NCBI RefSeq assembly: GCF_042670205.1
Contig: NZ_JBHUWD010000025.1
Location: 1-64,000 of the forward strand
Reading direction: 5' to 3'
DNA: 64,000 nt
Source of the DNA: Luteimicrobium sp042670205
Lineage (GTDB): Bacteria > Actinomycetota > Actinomycetes > Actinomycetales > Cellulomonadaceae
The notes below the pieces were generated by a model. It ran no database searches and was not told the origin of the DNA. It saw nothing but the letters and a program-made list of their open reading frames with translations. Made by a program: the position numbers and the translations under genes. Position 1 is the first letter of the stretch. Each line of letters begins with the position of its first letter. Shown here one piece after another: positions 24,573-33,413 of this stretch.

Positions 24573-25109
24573 GTGACCCGCCAGATCCAGCTCGCGCTCG
24601 CCGCCGTGCGCCCGCGCCAGGCCGACCCGTCCGTCCCCGTCCTCGGCCCGTCGATCACCCGGATGCGCGTCCACCCGGGCGACCTCGACTACTACTGGCA
24701 CGTCAACAACGGCACGTACCTCCAGATGATGGACGTCGCGCGTACGAACTACATGGCGGACATCGACGCCCTCGGCGCGCTCAAGGAGCGCGGCTGGTAC
24801 GCCGTCGTCGCCGCGTCGACAATGAAGTACCGGCGCTCGCTCAAGCTCGGAGAGCGGTTCGAGATCCGCACCCGTGTGCTCGGCTGGGACGACCGCGTCG
24901 TCTACATGGAGCAGTCGTTCTGGCGGGGCGACGACCTGAGTGCTCGCGGTCTCGTCGCCGGGCGGTTCCTGCACCGCGACGGCACCCGCGTCCCCGCGCC
25001 CGACGTGATCGCCTTCCTCGCGTCCCTGCACGGCCGCGCGGTCGAGGAGCCCGAGCTGCCCGACGACGTCGCCGCCTGGGCGCGCGCCGTGGACGTCGCC
25101 CCCCGCTGA
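24573..25109 (+). CDS. acyl-CoA thioesterase, hotdog fold (4HBT_2 type)
   Basis: The 178-residue protein has a single hotdog domain with DYYWHVNNGTYLQMMDVAR, matching the 4-hydroxybenzoyl-CoA thioesterase superfamily signature (HMNN-like) with the Asp one turn before. MKYRRSLKLGERFEIRTRVL is the central strand pair. Predicted to hydrolyse acyl-CoA thioesters; substrate unknown. Leaderless start with an overlapping palindrome, so possibly regulated on its own. Confidence 0.8.
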   Translation: MTRQIQLALAAVRPRQADPSVPVLGPSITRMRVHPGDLDYYWHVNNGTYLQMMDVARTNYMADIDALGALKERGWYAVVAASTMKYRRSLKLGERFEIRTRVLGWDDRVVYMEQSFWRGDDLSARGLVAGRFLHRDGTRVPAPDVIAFLASLHGRAVEEPELPDDVAAWARAVDVAPR

Positions 25110-25159
25110 CGTCGGCACGCGACATGGCGGGCGCGCAGGGAACGCCCAGGAGCCTCGAC

Positions 25160-25165
25160 TATCCT
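25160..25165 (+). promoter_or_regulatory. -10 element TATCCT, leaderless start of the DUF3043 gene
   Basis: TATCCT lies six bases before the GTG at 25172. Confidence 0.55.
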
Positions 25166-25171
25166 CGACCC

Positions 25172-25762
25172 GTGGCCCTCCTTCGCAACAAGCAGTCCGA
25201 GACCCCCGAGCCGACCCCGGCGCCCGAGCCGCTGCCCGTCGACGGCAAGGGTCGCGCGACGCCCAAGCGCAAGGACTCCGAGGCCGCGAACAAGCGCCCG
25301 CTCGTCCCGACCGACCGCCGTGCCGCCGGTCGCGACGCGAAGACGGCGCAGCGCGAGGCGCGCGCCCGCCAGTACCAGGCCATGAAGGCGGGCGACGAGC
25401 GCTACCTGCCCGCCAAGGACAAGGGCCCCGTCCGCCGCTACGCGCGCGACTACGTGGACGCGCGCTGGAACATCGCCGAGTACTTCCTGCCGGTCGCGCT
25501 CGTGTTCTTCGTCGTGATGATCGTCACGACCGGCCGCAACACCGCGACCTCGTTCGTCATCCTCGTCGCGCTCTACGCGCTCGTGCTGGTCGCCGTCGTC
25601 GACGCCGTGATCATGTGGTTCGGGCTCAAGAAGCGCATCCGCACCAAGTTCGGCGAGGTCCCCAAGGGCACCGCGTTCTACTCGGTCATGCGCGCGTTCC
25701 AGCTCCGCCGGTCGCGGATGCCGAAGCCGGTGCACGCCAAGCACGGCGTCTACCCGGAGTGA
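25172..25762 (+). CDS. DUF3043 membrane protein
   Basis: The 196-residue protein has a long basic N-terminal region, the RRYARDYVDARWNIAEYFLP block typical of DUF3043, two transmembrane helices, and a basic C-terminus with FGEVPKGTAFYSVMRAFQLRR. Conserved in actinobacteria; function unknown. The start is set by the -10 at 25160-25165. Confidence 0.85.
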   Translation: MALLRNKQSETPEPTPAPEPLPVDGKGRATPKRKDSEAANKRPLVPTDRRAAGRDAKTAQREARARQYQAMKAGDERYLPAKDKGPVRRYARDYVDARWNIAEYFLPVALVFFVVMIVTTGRNTATSFVILVALYALVLVAVVDAVIMWFGLKKRIRTKFGEVPKGTAFYSVMRAFQLRRSRMPKPVHAKHGVYPE

Positions 25763-25769
25763 CGTCCGT

Positions 25770-25796
25770 CCGCCGCGCCCGCCCGGAGCGCGGCGG
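25770..25796. terminator. hairpin after the DUF3043 gene
   Basis: A nine-base-pair stem (CCGCCGCGC/GCGCGGCGG) with a nine-base loop lies between convergent genes. Confidence 0.6.
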
Positions 25797-25815
25797 TCCA
25801 GTCCGGTCGAGCCGG

Positions 25816-26025
25816 TCAGCCCACGCGCAGCGGGACGACCGGCGCCGCCGCTTCACCCTCGTGCAGCACGGTCGCCGACGCGACACCCTGCTCGGCGAGC
25901 GTGCGCCACGTCTCCCCGAGCCACTGCTCTGCGTCGTACTGGTTGGTGAACAGCGGGCTCACCGGGTCGGCGAGCTCGCGCCCGTCGCCGTCGACGAACC
26001 GCCAGGTCCACTGCGGCCTGATCAT
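25816..26025 (-). CDS. small conserved protein of unknown function
   Basis: A 69-residue protein starting MIRPQWTWRFVDGDG with EQWLGETWRTLAEQG in the middle. The ATG at 26025 has GGAGGA five bases upstream, supporting a real gene. It lies 14 bases downstream of pyrD in the same direction and may be its last cistron. No known motif. Confidence 0.7.
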   Translation of the reverse strand: MIRPQWTWRFVDGDGRELADPVSPLFTNQYDAEQWLGETWRTLAEQGVASATVLHEGEAAAPVVPLRVG

Positions 26026-26039
26026 CTACGTCCTCCCCC

Positions 26040-27101
26040 TCAGCGTGCCGGCTCGGCCGACGTCAGCGCGCGGTTGATCCGCGACGCCCAGAACGGACCC
26101 TCGTAGATGAACGCCGTGTAGCCCTGGAGCAGGTCGGCGCCCGCCTCGAGGTACGCCCGCGCGTCGTCCACGGTGGTGATGCCGCCCACGCCGATGATGA
26201 CCGGTCCCTGGCCGAGCCGCGCGCGCAGCCGCCTCACGACGTCGAGCCCGCGCGGCAGCAGCGGCGGCCCCGAGAGCCCACCGGGGCCGAGGTCGTGCGA
26301 GATCGTCGTGTTGACCGCGACCACGCCGTCCAGCCCGAGCTCGAGGACGAGGTCCGCGACGGCGTCGACGTCGTCGTCCGCGAGGTCGGGCGCGATCTTC
26401 ACGAGCAGCGGGACCCGCGGCGCGCGCGAGCCGGCGGTCGCGGCGTCCGCGGCCTCGCGGACGGCGACGAGGATGGGGCGAAGGGACTCCACGGACTGCA
26501 GGTCACGCAGCCCGGGGGTGTTCGGCGACGACACGTTGACCACGAGGTAGTCGGCGTGCGGCGCGAGCAGCCCGGCGCTCGTCGCGTAGTCGGCGGCGGC
26601 ATCCTCGGCGGGTGTGACCTTCGTCTTGCCGATGTTCGCCCCGACGACGACGGCACGCCCGCCCGAGGTCGTGCGCAGCTTGCGCAGTCGCTCGGCCGCA
26701 GCGGCGGCGCCCCGGTTGTTGAAGCCCATCCGGTTGCGGATGGCGCGCTGGTCGAGCACGCGGAACAGACGCGGCTTGTCGTTGCCGGGTTGCGCGTGGG
26801 CCGTGACGGTGCCGATCTCCACGAACGCGAACCCGATCGTCGCGAGACCGCGGACGGCGAGCGCGTCCTTGTCGAACCCGCCCGCGAGCCCCAGCGGGGC
26901 GGGGAACGAGCGACCGAGGGCCTGCACGGAGCCCGGACCGCGCGTCGTGCTCTCCGCGAAGGGCGCGAGCGTACGGCGCACGACCGTCCGCACGCCGGGC
27001 ACGACGCCTACCGCACGGATCACCGGGAACGCGAGGTGGTGGGCGCGCTCGGGGTCGAGGTGCCGGAAGAAGCCCTGGAACAGGGCGTCGTAGACCTTCA
27101 C
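26040..27101 (-). CDS. pyrD: dihydroorotate dehydrogenase (quinone), class 2
   Basis: Oxidises dihydroorotate with quinone as acceptor in pyrimidine synthesis. The 353-residue protein has the class 2 N-terminal membrane-associated helix (VYDALFQGFFRHLDPERAHH), GLAGGFDKD, NRMGFNN, and NVSSPNTPGLR with the catalytic Ser, and IGVGGI at the FMN phosphate site. The GTG overlaps the stop of the upstream membrane protein by four bases, which fixes the start. Confidence 0.95.
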   Translation of the reverse strand: MKVYDALFQGFFRHLDPERAHHLAFPVIRAVGVVPGVRTVVRRTLAPFAESTTRGPGSVQALGRSFPAPLGLAGGFDKDALAVRGLATIGFAFVEIGTVTAHAQPGNDKPRLFRVLDQRAIRNRMGFNNRGAAAAAERLRKLRTTSGGRAVVVGANIGKTKVTPAEDAAADYATSAGLLAPHADYLVVNVSSPNTPGLRDLQSVESLRPILVAVREAADAATAGSRAPRVPLLVKIAPDLADDDVDAVADLVLELGLDGVVAVNTTISHDLGPGGLSGPPLLPRGLDVVRRLRARLGQGPVIIGVGGITTVDDARAYLEAGADLLQGYTAFIYEGPFWASRINRALTSAEPAR

Positions 27102-27544
27102 GCAGACATTCCTTCCCGGGCAGCACGCGGGCGCGTGTGCCACAGCCACCACAGACCGACGAACGGCAGGACCAGCGGGATGTAGCCGTACCCGGACCCG
27201 AAGCTCGACCACACGGTCGACGCGGGGAACGCGTCGGGGTCGGCGAGGGACGCGATCCCGACGGCCAGGACCCCCACGAGCTCGACCGAACAGGACACCC
27301 AGGCGACGCCGCGCCAGGCCCCGCCGCGCCACAGGGCGACGGTCGCGAGCACGTACACGACGGCGGCCAGCAGGGACAGCAGGTACGCGACGGGCGCGTC
27401 CGAGAACTTCGTCGCGAGCTCGTAGCTCGCGCGTCCCGTCGCCGCGAGCGCCAGGATCCCGTACACGGCCACGAGCACGCGCCCGAACCCGGCCCGGGTG
27501 GGCGGCGCCTCGTCGTGCGTCGGGTCGTGGTGCTCGGCGGTCAC
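27098..27544 (-). CDS. membrane protein of unknown function upstream of pyrD
   Basis: About 148 residues with four predicted transmembrane helices, a charged His/Asp-rich N-terminus, and a C-terminus overlapping the pyrD start. GTG 27544 is chosen because GAGGAG lies seven bases upstream; a longer start at GTG 27583 sits right after the upstream gene and has no binding site. Together with the next gene it forms an operon of two small membrane proteins and pyrD. Function unknown. Confidence 0.75.
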   Translation of the reverse strand: MTAEHHDPTHDEAPPTRAGFGRVLVAVYGILALAATGRASYELATKFSDAPVAYLLSLLAAVVYVLATVALWRGGAWRGVAWVSCSVELVGVLAVGIASLADPDAFPASTVWSSFGSGYGYIPLVLPFVGLWWLWHTRPRAAREGMSA

Positions 27545-27584
27545 GGCGGTCTCCTCGGTGTCGGTCGGCTCGAGGCGGGGCACG

Positions 27585-27941
27585 TCAGCCCGCCCAGACC
27601 TGGGTCATGCGCAGCTGCAGGAACGCGACCGTCACGGCGGCGAGCAGCAGCACCACGGAGCTCCAGCGGGTGCGCTCGGCGAACGCGACCGCGGCCGCGA
27701 ACGGGAGCACGAGCAGCGAGGCCGCGACGTACCCCCAGAACAGGCCCGGGCTGCTCACGCTCTCGGAGCCGGTGAGCAGGACGCCCGCGACGACCGCCTC
27801 GACGACGAGCAGCCCCTCGACGACCGATGCGCCCCAGAGCTGGCGCAGGACCACCGGGCGGTCCCGGTACACGAACCATCCCGCCCACGCGGCGAGCGCC
27901 AGGCTCGCGGCGACCACGAGCACGGTGAGGGGGAGGGTCAC
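27585..27941 (-). CDS. four-helix membrane protein of unknown function
   Basis: The 118-residue protein is almost entirely four transmembrane helices with a WFVYRDRP loop after the first. First gene of the pyrD operon. Its GTG at 27941 is preceded at seven bases by TAGGCT, so the operon mRNA is probably leaderless. No recognised family. Confidence 0.78.
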   Translation of the reverse strand: MTLPLTVLVVAASLALAAWAGWFVYRDRPVVLRQLWGASVVEGLLVVEAVVAGVLLTGSESVSSPGLFWGYVAASLLVLPFAAAVAFAERTRWSSVVLLLAAVTVAFLQLRMTQVWAG

Positions 27942-27948
27942 GCCCCGC

Positions 27949-27954
27949 AGCCTA
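27949..27954 (-). promoter_or_regulatory. -10 element TAGGCT for the pyrD operon
   Basis: On the minus strand TAGGCT lies seven bases before the GTG at 27941. Confidence 0.55.
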
Positions 27955-28000
27955 CCGGGCGTGCCCGATCCGCCCCGGAGCCCGGCCGACGGCTGGGCGT

Positions 28001-28006
28001 TAGCAT
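28001..28006 (+). promoter_or_regulatory. -10 element TAGCAT, leaderless start of pepA
   Basis: TAGCAT lies six bases before the GTG at 28013. It is divergent from the pyrD operon promoter 47 bases away. Confidence 0.55.
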
Positions 28007-28012
28007 CGCCGG

Positions 28013-29482
28013 GTGACCGACCTCACCGTGACCAGCACCTCCCCCGCCTCCCTCGACGTCGACGCCCTCGTCGTCGGCGCCGTCCGTACCGAGCTCGGGC
28101 CGCGCGTCCTCGCGGACGCCCTGCCGGCCGCAGCCGCGACCCGGCTCGCCTCGCTCGCCCCCGCGCTCGGCATCACCGGCGCGCCCGACGACGTCCACCG
28201 CTTCCCCGCGCCCGACGGCGTCGCGGCGCGCGTGGTCGTCGTGACGGGGCTGGGCTCCGACCCTGACGACGCCGAGGCCCTGCGCCGTGGCGCGGGCGCC
28301 GCGGTCCGCACCCTCGCGGGGACGGCGTCGGTCGCCGTCGCGCTGCCCGTCGCGTCCGACGCCGCCGTGTCGGCCGTGCTCGAGGGCTCCGCGCTCGGCG
28401 CGTACGCGTTCGACCGCTACACGACCGACCCCGAGAAGCCGGCCGCCGTCGGCGCGGTGCAGGTCGTCGTGCCGGACGCGAAGGCCGCGCGCGACGCCGT
28501 CGAGCGGGCGCGCGTGCTCGCCACGTCGGTGCACCTGGTCCGCGACCTCGTCAACGCCGCACCGAACGACCTGTACCCCGAGGCCTTCGCGGGCGCCGCA
28601 AAGGACGCGGCCAAGGGCACGGGCGTCAAGGTGACCGTGCTCGACGACAAGGCGCTCGCCTCGGGTGGCTACGGCGGCCTGGTCGCCGTCGGCCAGGGCT
28701 CGGTGCGCGGCCCGCGCCTCGTCAAGGTCGCGTGGTCGCCGTCGAAGCCGGCCGCGAAGGTCGCGCTCGTCGGCAAGGGCATCACGTTCGACTCGGGCGG
28801 CATCTCGCTCAAGCCGCCGACCTCGATGGTCGCGATGAAGTCCGACATGGCGGGCGCCGCCGCGGTGCTGGGGACGGTCCTGGCCGCGGCCCGGCTCAAG
28901 CTGCCGGTCGCCGTGACCGGGTGGCTGTGCCTCGCCGAGAACATGCCGTCGGGCACCGCGCAGCGGCCGAGCGACGTCATCACGATCCGCGGCGGCAAGA
29001 CGGTCGAGGTGCTCAACACCGACGCCGAGGGCCGGCTCGTCCTCGCGGACGGCCTCGTCGCGGCGCTCGAGGAGGGACCGGACGTCGTCCTCGACGTCGC
29101 GACGCTCACGGGCGCGCAGATGGTCGCGCTGGGGGCGCGCGTGTCCGCGGTCATGGGGTCCGACGACGTCCGTGACGAGGTCGTGGCCGCGGCGGGGCGC
29201 GCGGGCGAGCAGTTCTGGCCGATGCCTCTGCCGGCGGAGCTGCGCGAGTCGCTCGCGTCGAAGGTCGCGGACATCGCGAACATCGGCGAGCGCCACGGCG
29301 GGATGCTCGTCGCGGGCCTGTTCCTCAAGGACTTCGTCGGCCAGACGCCGTGGGCGCACCTCGACATCGCCGGGCCCGCGTTCAACGAGTCGTCGGCGTT
29401 CGGCTACACGCCCGTCGGCGGCACGGGCGTCGCGGTGCGCACGCTCCTCGAGCTGGTCGAGTCGCGCGGGAACCGCGGCTGA
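28013..29482 (+). CDS. pepA: leucyl aminopeptidase (cytosol aminopeptidase family M17)
   Basis: The 489-residue protein has the catalytic C-terminal domain with GKGITFDSGG, MKSDMAGAA and the M17 signature NTDAEGRLVL (near residue 335). The metal ligands Lys, Asp and Glu of this family are present. Removes N-terminal residues from peptides in the cytosol. It stands alone, ends at a bidirectional hairpin, and occupies the place of mycobacterial pepB (Rv2213). Confidence 0.94.
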   Translation: MTDLTVTSTSPASLDVDALVVGAVRTELGPRVLADALPAAAATRLASLAPALGITGAPDDVHRFPAPDGVAARVVVVTGLGSDPDDAEALRRGAGAAVRTLAGTASVAVALPVASDAAVSAVLEGSALGAYAFDRYTTDPEKPAAVGAVQVVVPDAKAARDAVERARVLATSVHLVRDLVNAAPNDLYPEAFAGAAKDAAKGTGVKVTVLDDKALASGGYGGLVAVGQGSVRGPRLVKVAWSPSKPAAKVALVGKGITFDSGGISLKPPTSMVAMKSDMAGAAAVLGTVLAAARLKLPVAVTGWLCLAENMPSGTAQRPSDVITIRGGKTVEVLNTDAEGRLVLADGLVAALEEGPDVVLDVATLTGAQMVALGARVSAVMGSDDVRDEVVAAAGRAGEQFWPMPLPAELRESLASKVADIANIGERHGGMLVAGLFLKDFVGQTPWAHLDIAGPAFNESSAFGYTPVGGTGVAVRTLLELVESRGNRG

Positions 29483-29495
29483 CCACCGCGCCGCG

Positions 29496-29531
29496 CGGGC
29501 CGGGCCGCGGCGGCCGCCGTGGCCCGGCCCG
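29496..29531. terminator. bidirectional hairpin between pepA and the next gene
   Basis: Eleven-base arms CGGGCCGGGCC/GGCCCGGCCCG enclose further self-complementary GC-rich sequence between convergent genes. Confidence 0.65.
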
Positions 29532-29543
29532 TCGCGTCTCGCC

Positions 29544-29897
29544 TCAGGCCTCGCCGCGACGACGGCGCGTGTTCCACTCCCGCATGCGCTGCGGGTAGCC
29601 CGTGCGGCGCACGTCGTACAGGGGGATGCCGAGCTCGTCCGCGAGGCCCCGCGCGGCCTTCTCGTCGGGCACGCGGCGGCGCGTCCACTCCCCCGTCGTG
29701 GCGATGAGGAGGAGCGTCGACGGCATGTCGCCCGTCGCGGGCTCGAGGTAAGCCTCGACGCCGACCCGCGTGGTGACGAACGTCCGGAAGTGCTCGGTCG
29801 TGGCGCGGCGCGCGTCGGCCTGGGAGGGCGGACCGCCGGCCGCGGGGCGCGACGACGAGCCGGACGGTCGGGAGAACAGGCGGCGCAGCCGGGACAT
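29544..29897 (-). CDS. conserved actinobacterial protein of unknown function
   Basis: The 117-residue protein has a basic, Ser/Pro-rich N-terminus and a compact domain with TTEHFRTFVTTRVGVEAYLEP and a basic C-terminus (YPQRMREWNTRRRRGE). No catalytic motif seen. The ATG at 29897 lies six bases after a TACGCT hexamer, indicating a leaderless transcript. Divergent from lpdA. Confidence 0.75.
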   Translation of the reverse strand: MSRLRRLFSRPSGSSSRPAAGGPPSQADARRATTEHFRTFVTTRVGVEAYLEPATGDMPSTLLLIATTGEWTRRRVPDEKAARGLADELGIPLYDVRRTGYPQRMREWNTRRRRGEA

Positions 29898-29903
29898 GCG
29901 CGT

Positions 29904-29909
29904 AGCGTA
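29904..29909 (-). promoter_or_regulatory. -10 element TACGCT, leaderless start of the gene ending at 29544
   Basis: On the minus strand TACGCT lies six bases before the ATG at 29897. Confidence 0.5.
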
Positions 29910-30059
29910 GCCGGGCCGCCGGGGTGCAACCCGGGTGCGAGCACGCTCACACCTGCGCCGATTGGGGCACGCGGGGCGTTGGTGCCAAGATGGGTCGGTG
30001 GGCCTGGAGCCCGCACGCCCGGGCCTTGACCCGTCGGACGAACATCGCAGGAGGAGCAC

Positions 30060-31439
30060 GTGGCCGAGACCCGCACGTTCGACGTCGTCGTGCTGGGCGG
30101 CGGGAGCGGCGGGTACGCGACGGCGCTGCGAGCCGCGCAGCTGGGCCTCACGGTCGCCCTGGTCGAGGAGGACAAGCTCGGCGGCACCTGCCTGCACCGC
30201 GGCTGCATCCCCACCAAGGCGCTGCTGCACGCGGCCGAGGTCGCCGACGCCGCCCGCGAGTCCGAGGCGTTCGGCGTGCGCGCCACGTTCGACGGCATCG
30301 ACATGGCCGCCCTCGCGTCGTACAAGGACGGCGTCGTCGCGGGCCTCTACAAGGGCCTGCAGGGTCTCGTCTCGTCGCGCGGCATCACGCTCGTCGCGGG
30401 CCACGGCACGCTCGTCTCCCCCGACACCGTCGAGGTCGACGGCGAGCGCTACACCGGGCGCAACGTCGTCCTCGCGACCGGCTCCTACTCCCGCACGCTG
30501 CCGGGCATCGAGATCGGCGGCCGCGTCATCACGTCCGAGCAGGCGCTCGAGCTCGACTACGTCCCCCGGTCCGCGCTCGTCCTCGGCGGCGGCGTGATCG
30601 GCGTCGAGTTCGCGTCCGTGTGGCGCTCGTTCGGGGCCGACGTGCACGTCGTCGAGGCGCTCGACCACCTGGTTCCCGCCGAGGACGAGGCCGTCTCCAA
30701 GGCGCTCGAGCGGGCGTTCCGCAAGCGCGGGATCGGCTTCACGCTCGGCGACCGCTTCGCCTCCCTCGCCGAGACCGACTCCGGCGTCCGCATGACGCTC
30801 GAGTCCGGCAAGGCGCTCGACGCCGAGGTCCTCCTCGTCGCCGTCGGGCGCGGCCCCCGGACCGCGGGGCTCGGGTTCGAGGAGCAGGGCGTGCGGCTCG
30901 ACCGCGGGTTCGTGCTCGTCGACGAGCGGCTCCGCACGGGCGTCGGCAACGTGTACGCGACGGGTGACATCGTGCCGGGCCTCCAGCTCGCGCACCGCGG
31001 CTTCGCGCAGGGCATCTACGTCGCCGAGCAGATCGCCGGCCTCGACCCCGCCCCGATCGACGAGTCCGGCATCCCGCGCGTCACCTACTCGGACCCGGAG
31101 ATCGCGTCCGTCGGGCTCACCGAGGCCGCCGCCCGTGACCGGTTCGGCGCCGAGACCGTCGAGACGCTCGACTACAACCTCGCCGGCAACGGCCGGAGCA
31201 AGATCCTCGCGACGCAGGGCTTCGTCAAGCTCGTGCGCCGCAAGGACGGCCCCGTCGTCGGCGTCCACCTCGTCGGGGCCCGCGTCGGCGAGCTCGTCGG
31301 CGAGGCCCAGCTCATCGTGAACTGGGAGGCGCATCCCGAGGACGTCGCCGCCCTGGTCCACGCCCATCCCACGCAGAACGAAGCCCTGGGCGAGGCACAC
31401 CTCGCCCTGGCCGGCAAGCCTCTGCACGCCCACAACTGA
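30060..31439 (+). CDS. lpdA: dihydrolipoyl dehydrogenase
   Basis: E3 component that reoxidises protein-bound dihydrolipoamide with NAD+. The 459-residue protein has the FAD-binding GGGSGGYATALRAAQLG, the redox disulfide in GGTCLHRGCIPTK, the NAD-binding GGGVIGVEFASVW, and the catalytic HAHPTQNEALGE. The GTG at 30060 follows AGGAGG. It is 28 bases ahead of sucB, so E3 and E2 are co-expressed. Confidence 0.96.
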   Translation: MAETRTFDVVVLGGGSGGYATALRAAQLGLTVALVEEDKLGGTCLHRGCIPTKALLHAAEVADAARESEAFGVRATFDGIDMAALASYKDGVVAGLYKGLQGLVSSRGITLVAGHGTLVSPDTVEVDGERYTGRNVVLATGSYSRTLPGIEIGGRVITSEQALELDYVPRSALVLGGGVIGVEFASVWRSFGADVHVVEALDHLVPAEDEAVSKALERAFRKRGIGFTLGDRFASLAETDSGVRMTLESGKALDAEVLLVAVGRGPRTAGLGFEEQGVRLDRGFVLVDERLRTGVGNVYATGDIVPGLQLAHRGFAQGIYVAEQIAGLDPAPIDESGIPRVTYSDPEIASVGLTEAAARDRFGAETVETLDYNLAGNGRSKILATQGFVKLVRRKDGPVVGVHLVGARVGELVGEAQLIVNWEAHPEDVAALVHAHPTQNEALGEAHLALAGKPLHAHN

Positions 31440-31467
31440 CGACACAATCGAAGGAGACCCCCAGGTC

Positions 31468-33243
31468 ATGTCCGAAAACGTGCAGATGCCGGCTCTCGGC
31501 GAGTCCGTCACCGAGGGCACCGTCACGCGCTGGCTCAAGCAGGTCGGCGACGACATCGCCGTCGACGAGCCCCTGCTCGAGGTCTCGACCGACAAGGTCG
31601 ACACCGAGATCCCGTCCCCCGTCGCGGGCAAGCTCGAGCAGATCCTCGTCCAGGAGGACGAGACCGTCGAGGTCGGCGCCGTCCTCGCCGTGATCGGCGA
31701 CGGCTCCGGTGCCGGTGCCGCGGCCCCCGCCGCCGACGAGGCGCCCGCGGCGGCCGCCGAGCCCGAGCCCGAGCCGGCCCCCGCCCAGCCCGAGTCCGCC
31801 CCTGCCCCCGCGCCGGAGGCGCCCGCCGAGCCCGAGCCCGCTCCGGCGGCGGCCCCGGCCGCGCCGCAGGGTGGCGGCGAGGAGATCAAGCTCCCCGCGC
31901 TCGGCGAGTCCGTCACCGAGGGCACCGTGACCCGCTGGCTCAAGCAGGTCGGCGACGCCGTCGAGGTCGACGAGCCGCTGCTCGAGGTCTCGACCGACAA
32001 GGTCGACACCGAGATCCCGTCCCCCGTCGCCGGCACGCTGCAGCAGATCCTCGTCCAGGAGGACGAGACCGTCGAGGTCGGTGCCGTGCTCGCCGTCGTC
32101 GGCTCGGGTGCTGCCGCTCCCGAGGCCCCGGCGCCCGCCGCCGCCCCTGAGCCTGCCGCCGCGCCCGAGCCCGCGCCCGCCCCGGCTGCGGAACCCGCAC
32201 CGGCCCCCGCGCCCGAGCCTGCGTCCGTCCAGGAGCCCGCCGCGCCCGCGACGCCGGCCCCTGCGGCGGCCCCGGCACCGGCTCCCGCCGCTGCGCCCGC
32301 GACCGGTGGCAAGTCCTACCTCACGCCGCTGGTGCGCAAGCTCGCCGCGGACAAGGGCGTGGACCTGTCGGCGGTCACCGGCACCGGCGTGGGTGGGCGC
32401 ATCCGCAAGGAGGACGTCCTCGAGGCCGCCCGCAAGGCCGAGGAGGCTGCCGCGGCGCCCGCTCCTGCCGCTGCAGCGGCGCCGACCCCGGCCGCCGCGC
32501 CGAAGACGGCGCTCGAGACCTCGCCGCTGCGCGGGACCACCGAGAAGGCGACCCGCCTGCGCAAGATCGTGGCGGAGCGCATGGTCGAGGCCCTGCAGAC
32601 GCAGGCGCAGCTGACCACGGTCGTCGAGGTCGACGTGACGAAGGTCGCGGCGCTCCGCGCCCGGGCGAAGGAGGGCTTCAAGGCGCGCGAGGGCGCGAAC
32701 CTCACGTTCCTGCCGTTCTTCACCCTCGCGGCGATCGAGGCGCTCAAGGCGTACCCGAAGGTCAACGCGTCGTTCGACGGCGAGACCATCACCTACCCGG
32801 CGCACGAGAACGTGGGCATCGCGGTCGACACGCCGCGCGGCCTCGTCGTCCCGGTCATCAAGGACGCGGGCGACCTCAACATCGGCGGGATCGCGCGGAA
32901 GATCGTCGACCTCGCCGGCCGGACCCGTGACAACAAGGTCGGCCCCGACGAGCTCACCGGCGCGACCTTCACGATCACGAACACCGGGTCGGGCGGCGCG
33001 CTCATCGACACGCCGATCGTCCCGGGCGGCACGTCCGCGATCCTCGGCACGGGCACGATCGTCAAGCGCCCTGCGGTGATCAAGGACGCGGACGGGAACG
33101 ACGTGATCGGTATCCGGTCGCTCTGCTACATCTTCCTGTCCTACGACCACCGTCTCGTCGACGGCGCGGACGCGGCGCGGTTCCTCACCGCCATCAAGGC
33201 CCGCATCGAGGAGGGCGCCTTCGAGGCCGAGGTCGGCCTCTGA
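31468..33243 (+). CDS. sucB: 2-oxoacid dehydrogenase E2 (dihydrolipoamide succinyltransferase)
   Basis: The 591-residue protein has two N-terminal lipoyl domains (about 5-78 and 143-212), each with the lipoylated Lys in STDKVDTEIPSP. Ala/Pro/Glu-rich hinge linkers follow each. A peripheral subunit-binding domain (about 282-320; SYLTPLVRKLAADKG) precedes the acyltransferase core with the catalytic HRLVDG near residue 561. Actinobacterial E2 proteins of this type serve the pyruvate and oxoglutarate complexes. lipB and lipA, which make its cofactor, lie 3 kb downstream. The two lipoyl domains are nearly identical even at DNA level. ATG with GGAG upstream. Confidence 0.94.
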   Translation: MSENVQMPALGESVTEGTVTRWLKQVGDDIAVDEPLLEVSTDKVDTEIPSPVAGKLEQILVQEDETVEVGAVLAVIGDGSGAGAAAPAADEAPAAAAEPEPEPAPAQPESAPAPAPEAPAEPEPAPAAAPAAPQGGGEEIKLPALGESVTEGTVTRWLKQVGDAVEVDEPLLEVSTDKVDTEIPSPVAGTLQQILVQEDETVEVGAVLAVVGSGAAAPEAPAPAAAPEPAAAPEPAPAPAAEPAPAPAPEPASVQEPAAPATPAPAAAPAPAPAAAPATGGKSYLTPLVRKLAADKGVDLSAVTGTGVGGRIRKEDVLEAARKAEEAAAAPAPAAAAAPTPAAAPKTALETSPLRGTTEKATRLRKIVAERMVEALQTQAQLTTVVEVDVTKVAALRARAKEGFKAREGANLTFLPFFTLAAIEALKAYPKVNASFDGETITYPAHENVGIAVDTPRGLVVPVIKDAGDLNIGGIARKIVDLAGRTRDNKVGPDELTGATFTITNTGSGGALIDTPIVPGGTSAILGTGTIVKRPAVIKDADGNDVIGIRSLCYIFLSYDHRLVDGADAARFLTAIKARIEEGAFEAEVGL

Positions 33244-33288
33244 CGGCTCCGCTCCCCGAGGCCCTGACCGGCCTCCGGCGCTGACCGC

Positions 33289-33326
33289 ACGACGGCGCCC
33301 TCGTCCACGGACGGGGGCGCCGTCGT
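33289..33326 (+). terminator. terminator hairpin after sucB
   Basis: Arms ACGACGGCGCCC and GGGCGCCGTCGT (12 pairs) with an inner CGTCC/GGACG stem, 45 bases after the stop. Confidence 0.7.
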
Positions 33327-33336
33327 CGTCCCCGTC

Positions 33337-33378
33337 TGCCAGAACCTCACCGCCGTATACCGCCGTGAGGTTCTGACA
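33337..33378. repeat. TGTCAGAAC palindromic repeat, copy 2
   Basis: Arms CAGAACCTCAC-type and GTGAGGTTCTG pair around a short GC-rich centre, ending TTCTGACA, directly after the sucB terminator and 22 bases before the next -10. Confidence 0.8.
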
Positions 33379-33399
33379 ACCGCGCCGAAGGTCATGGGC

Positions 33400-33405
33400 T
33401 AGCGT
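33400..33405 (+). promoter_or_regulatory. -10 element TAGCGT for the epimerase gene
   Basis: TAGCGT lies eight bases before the ATG at 33414; the transcript should have at most one or two leader bases. Confidence 0.5.
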
Positions 33406-33413
33406 CGACAGGT

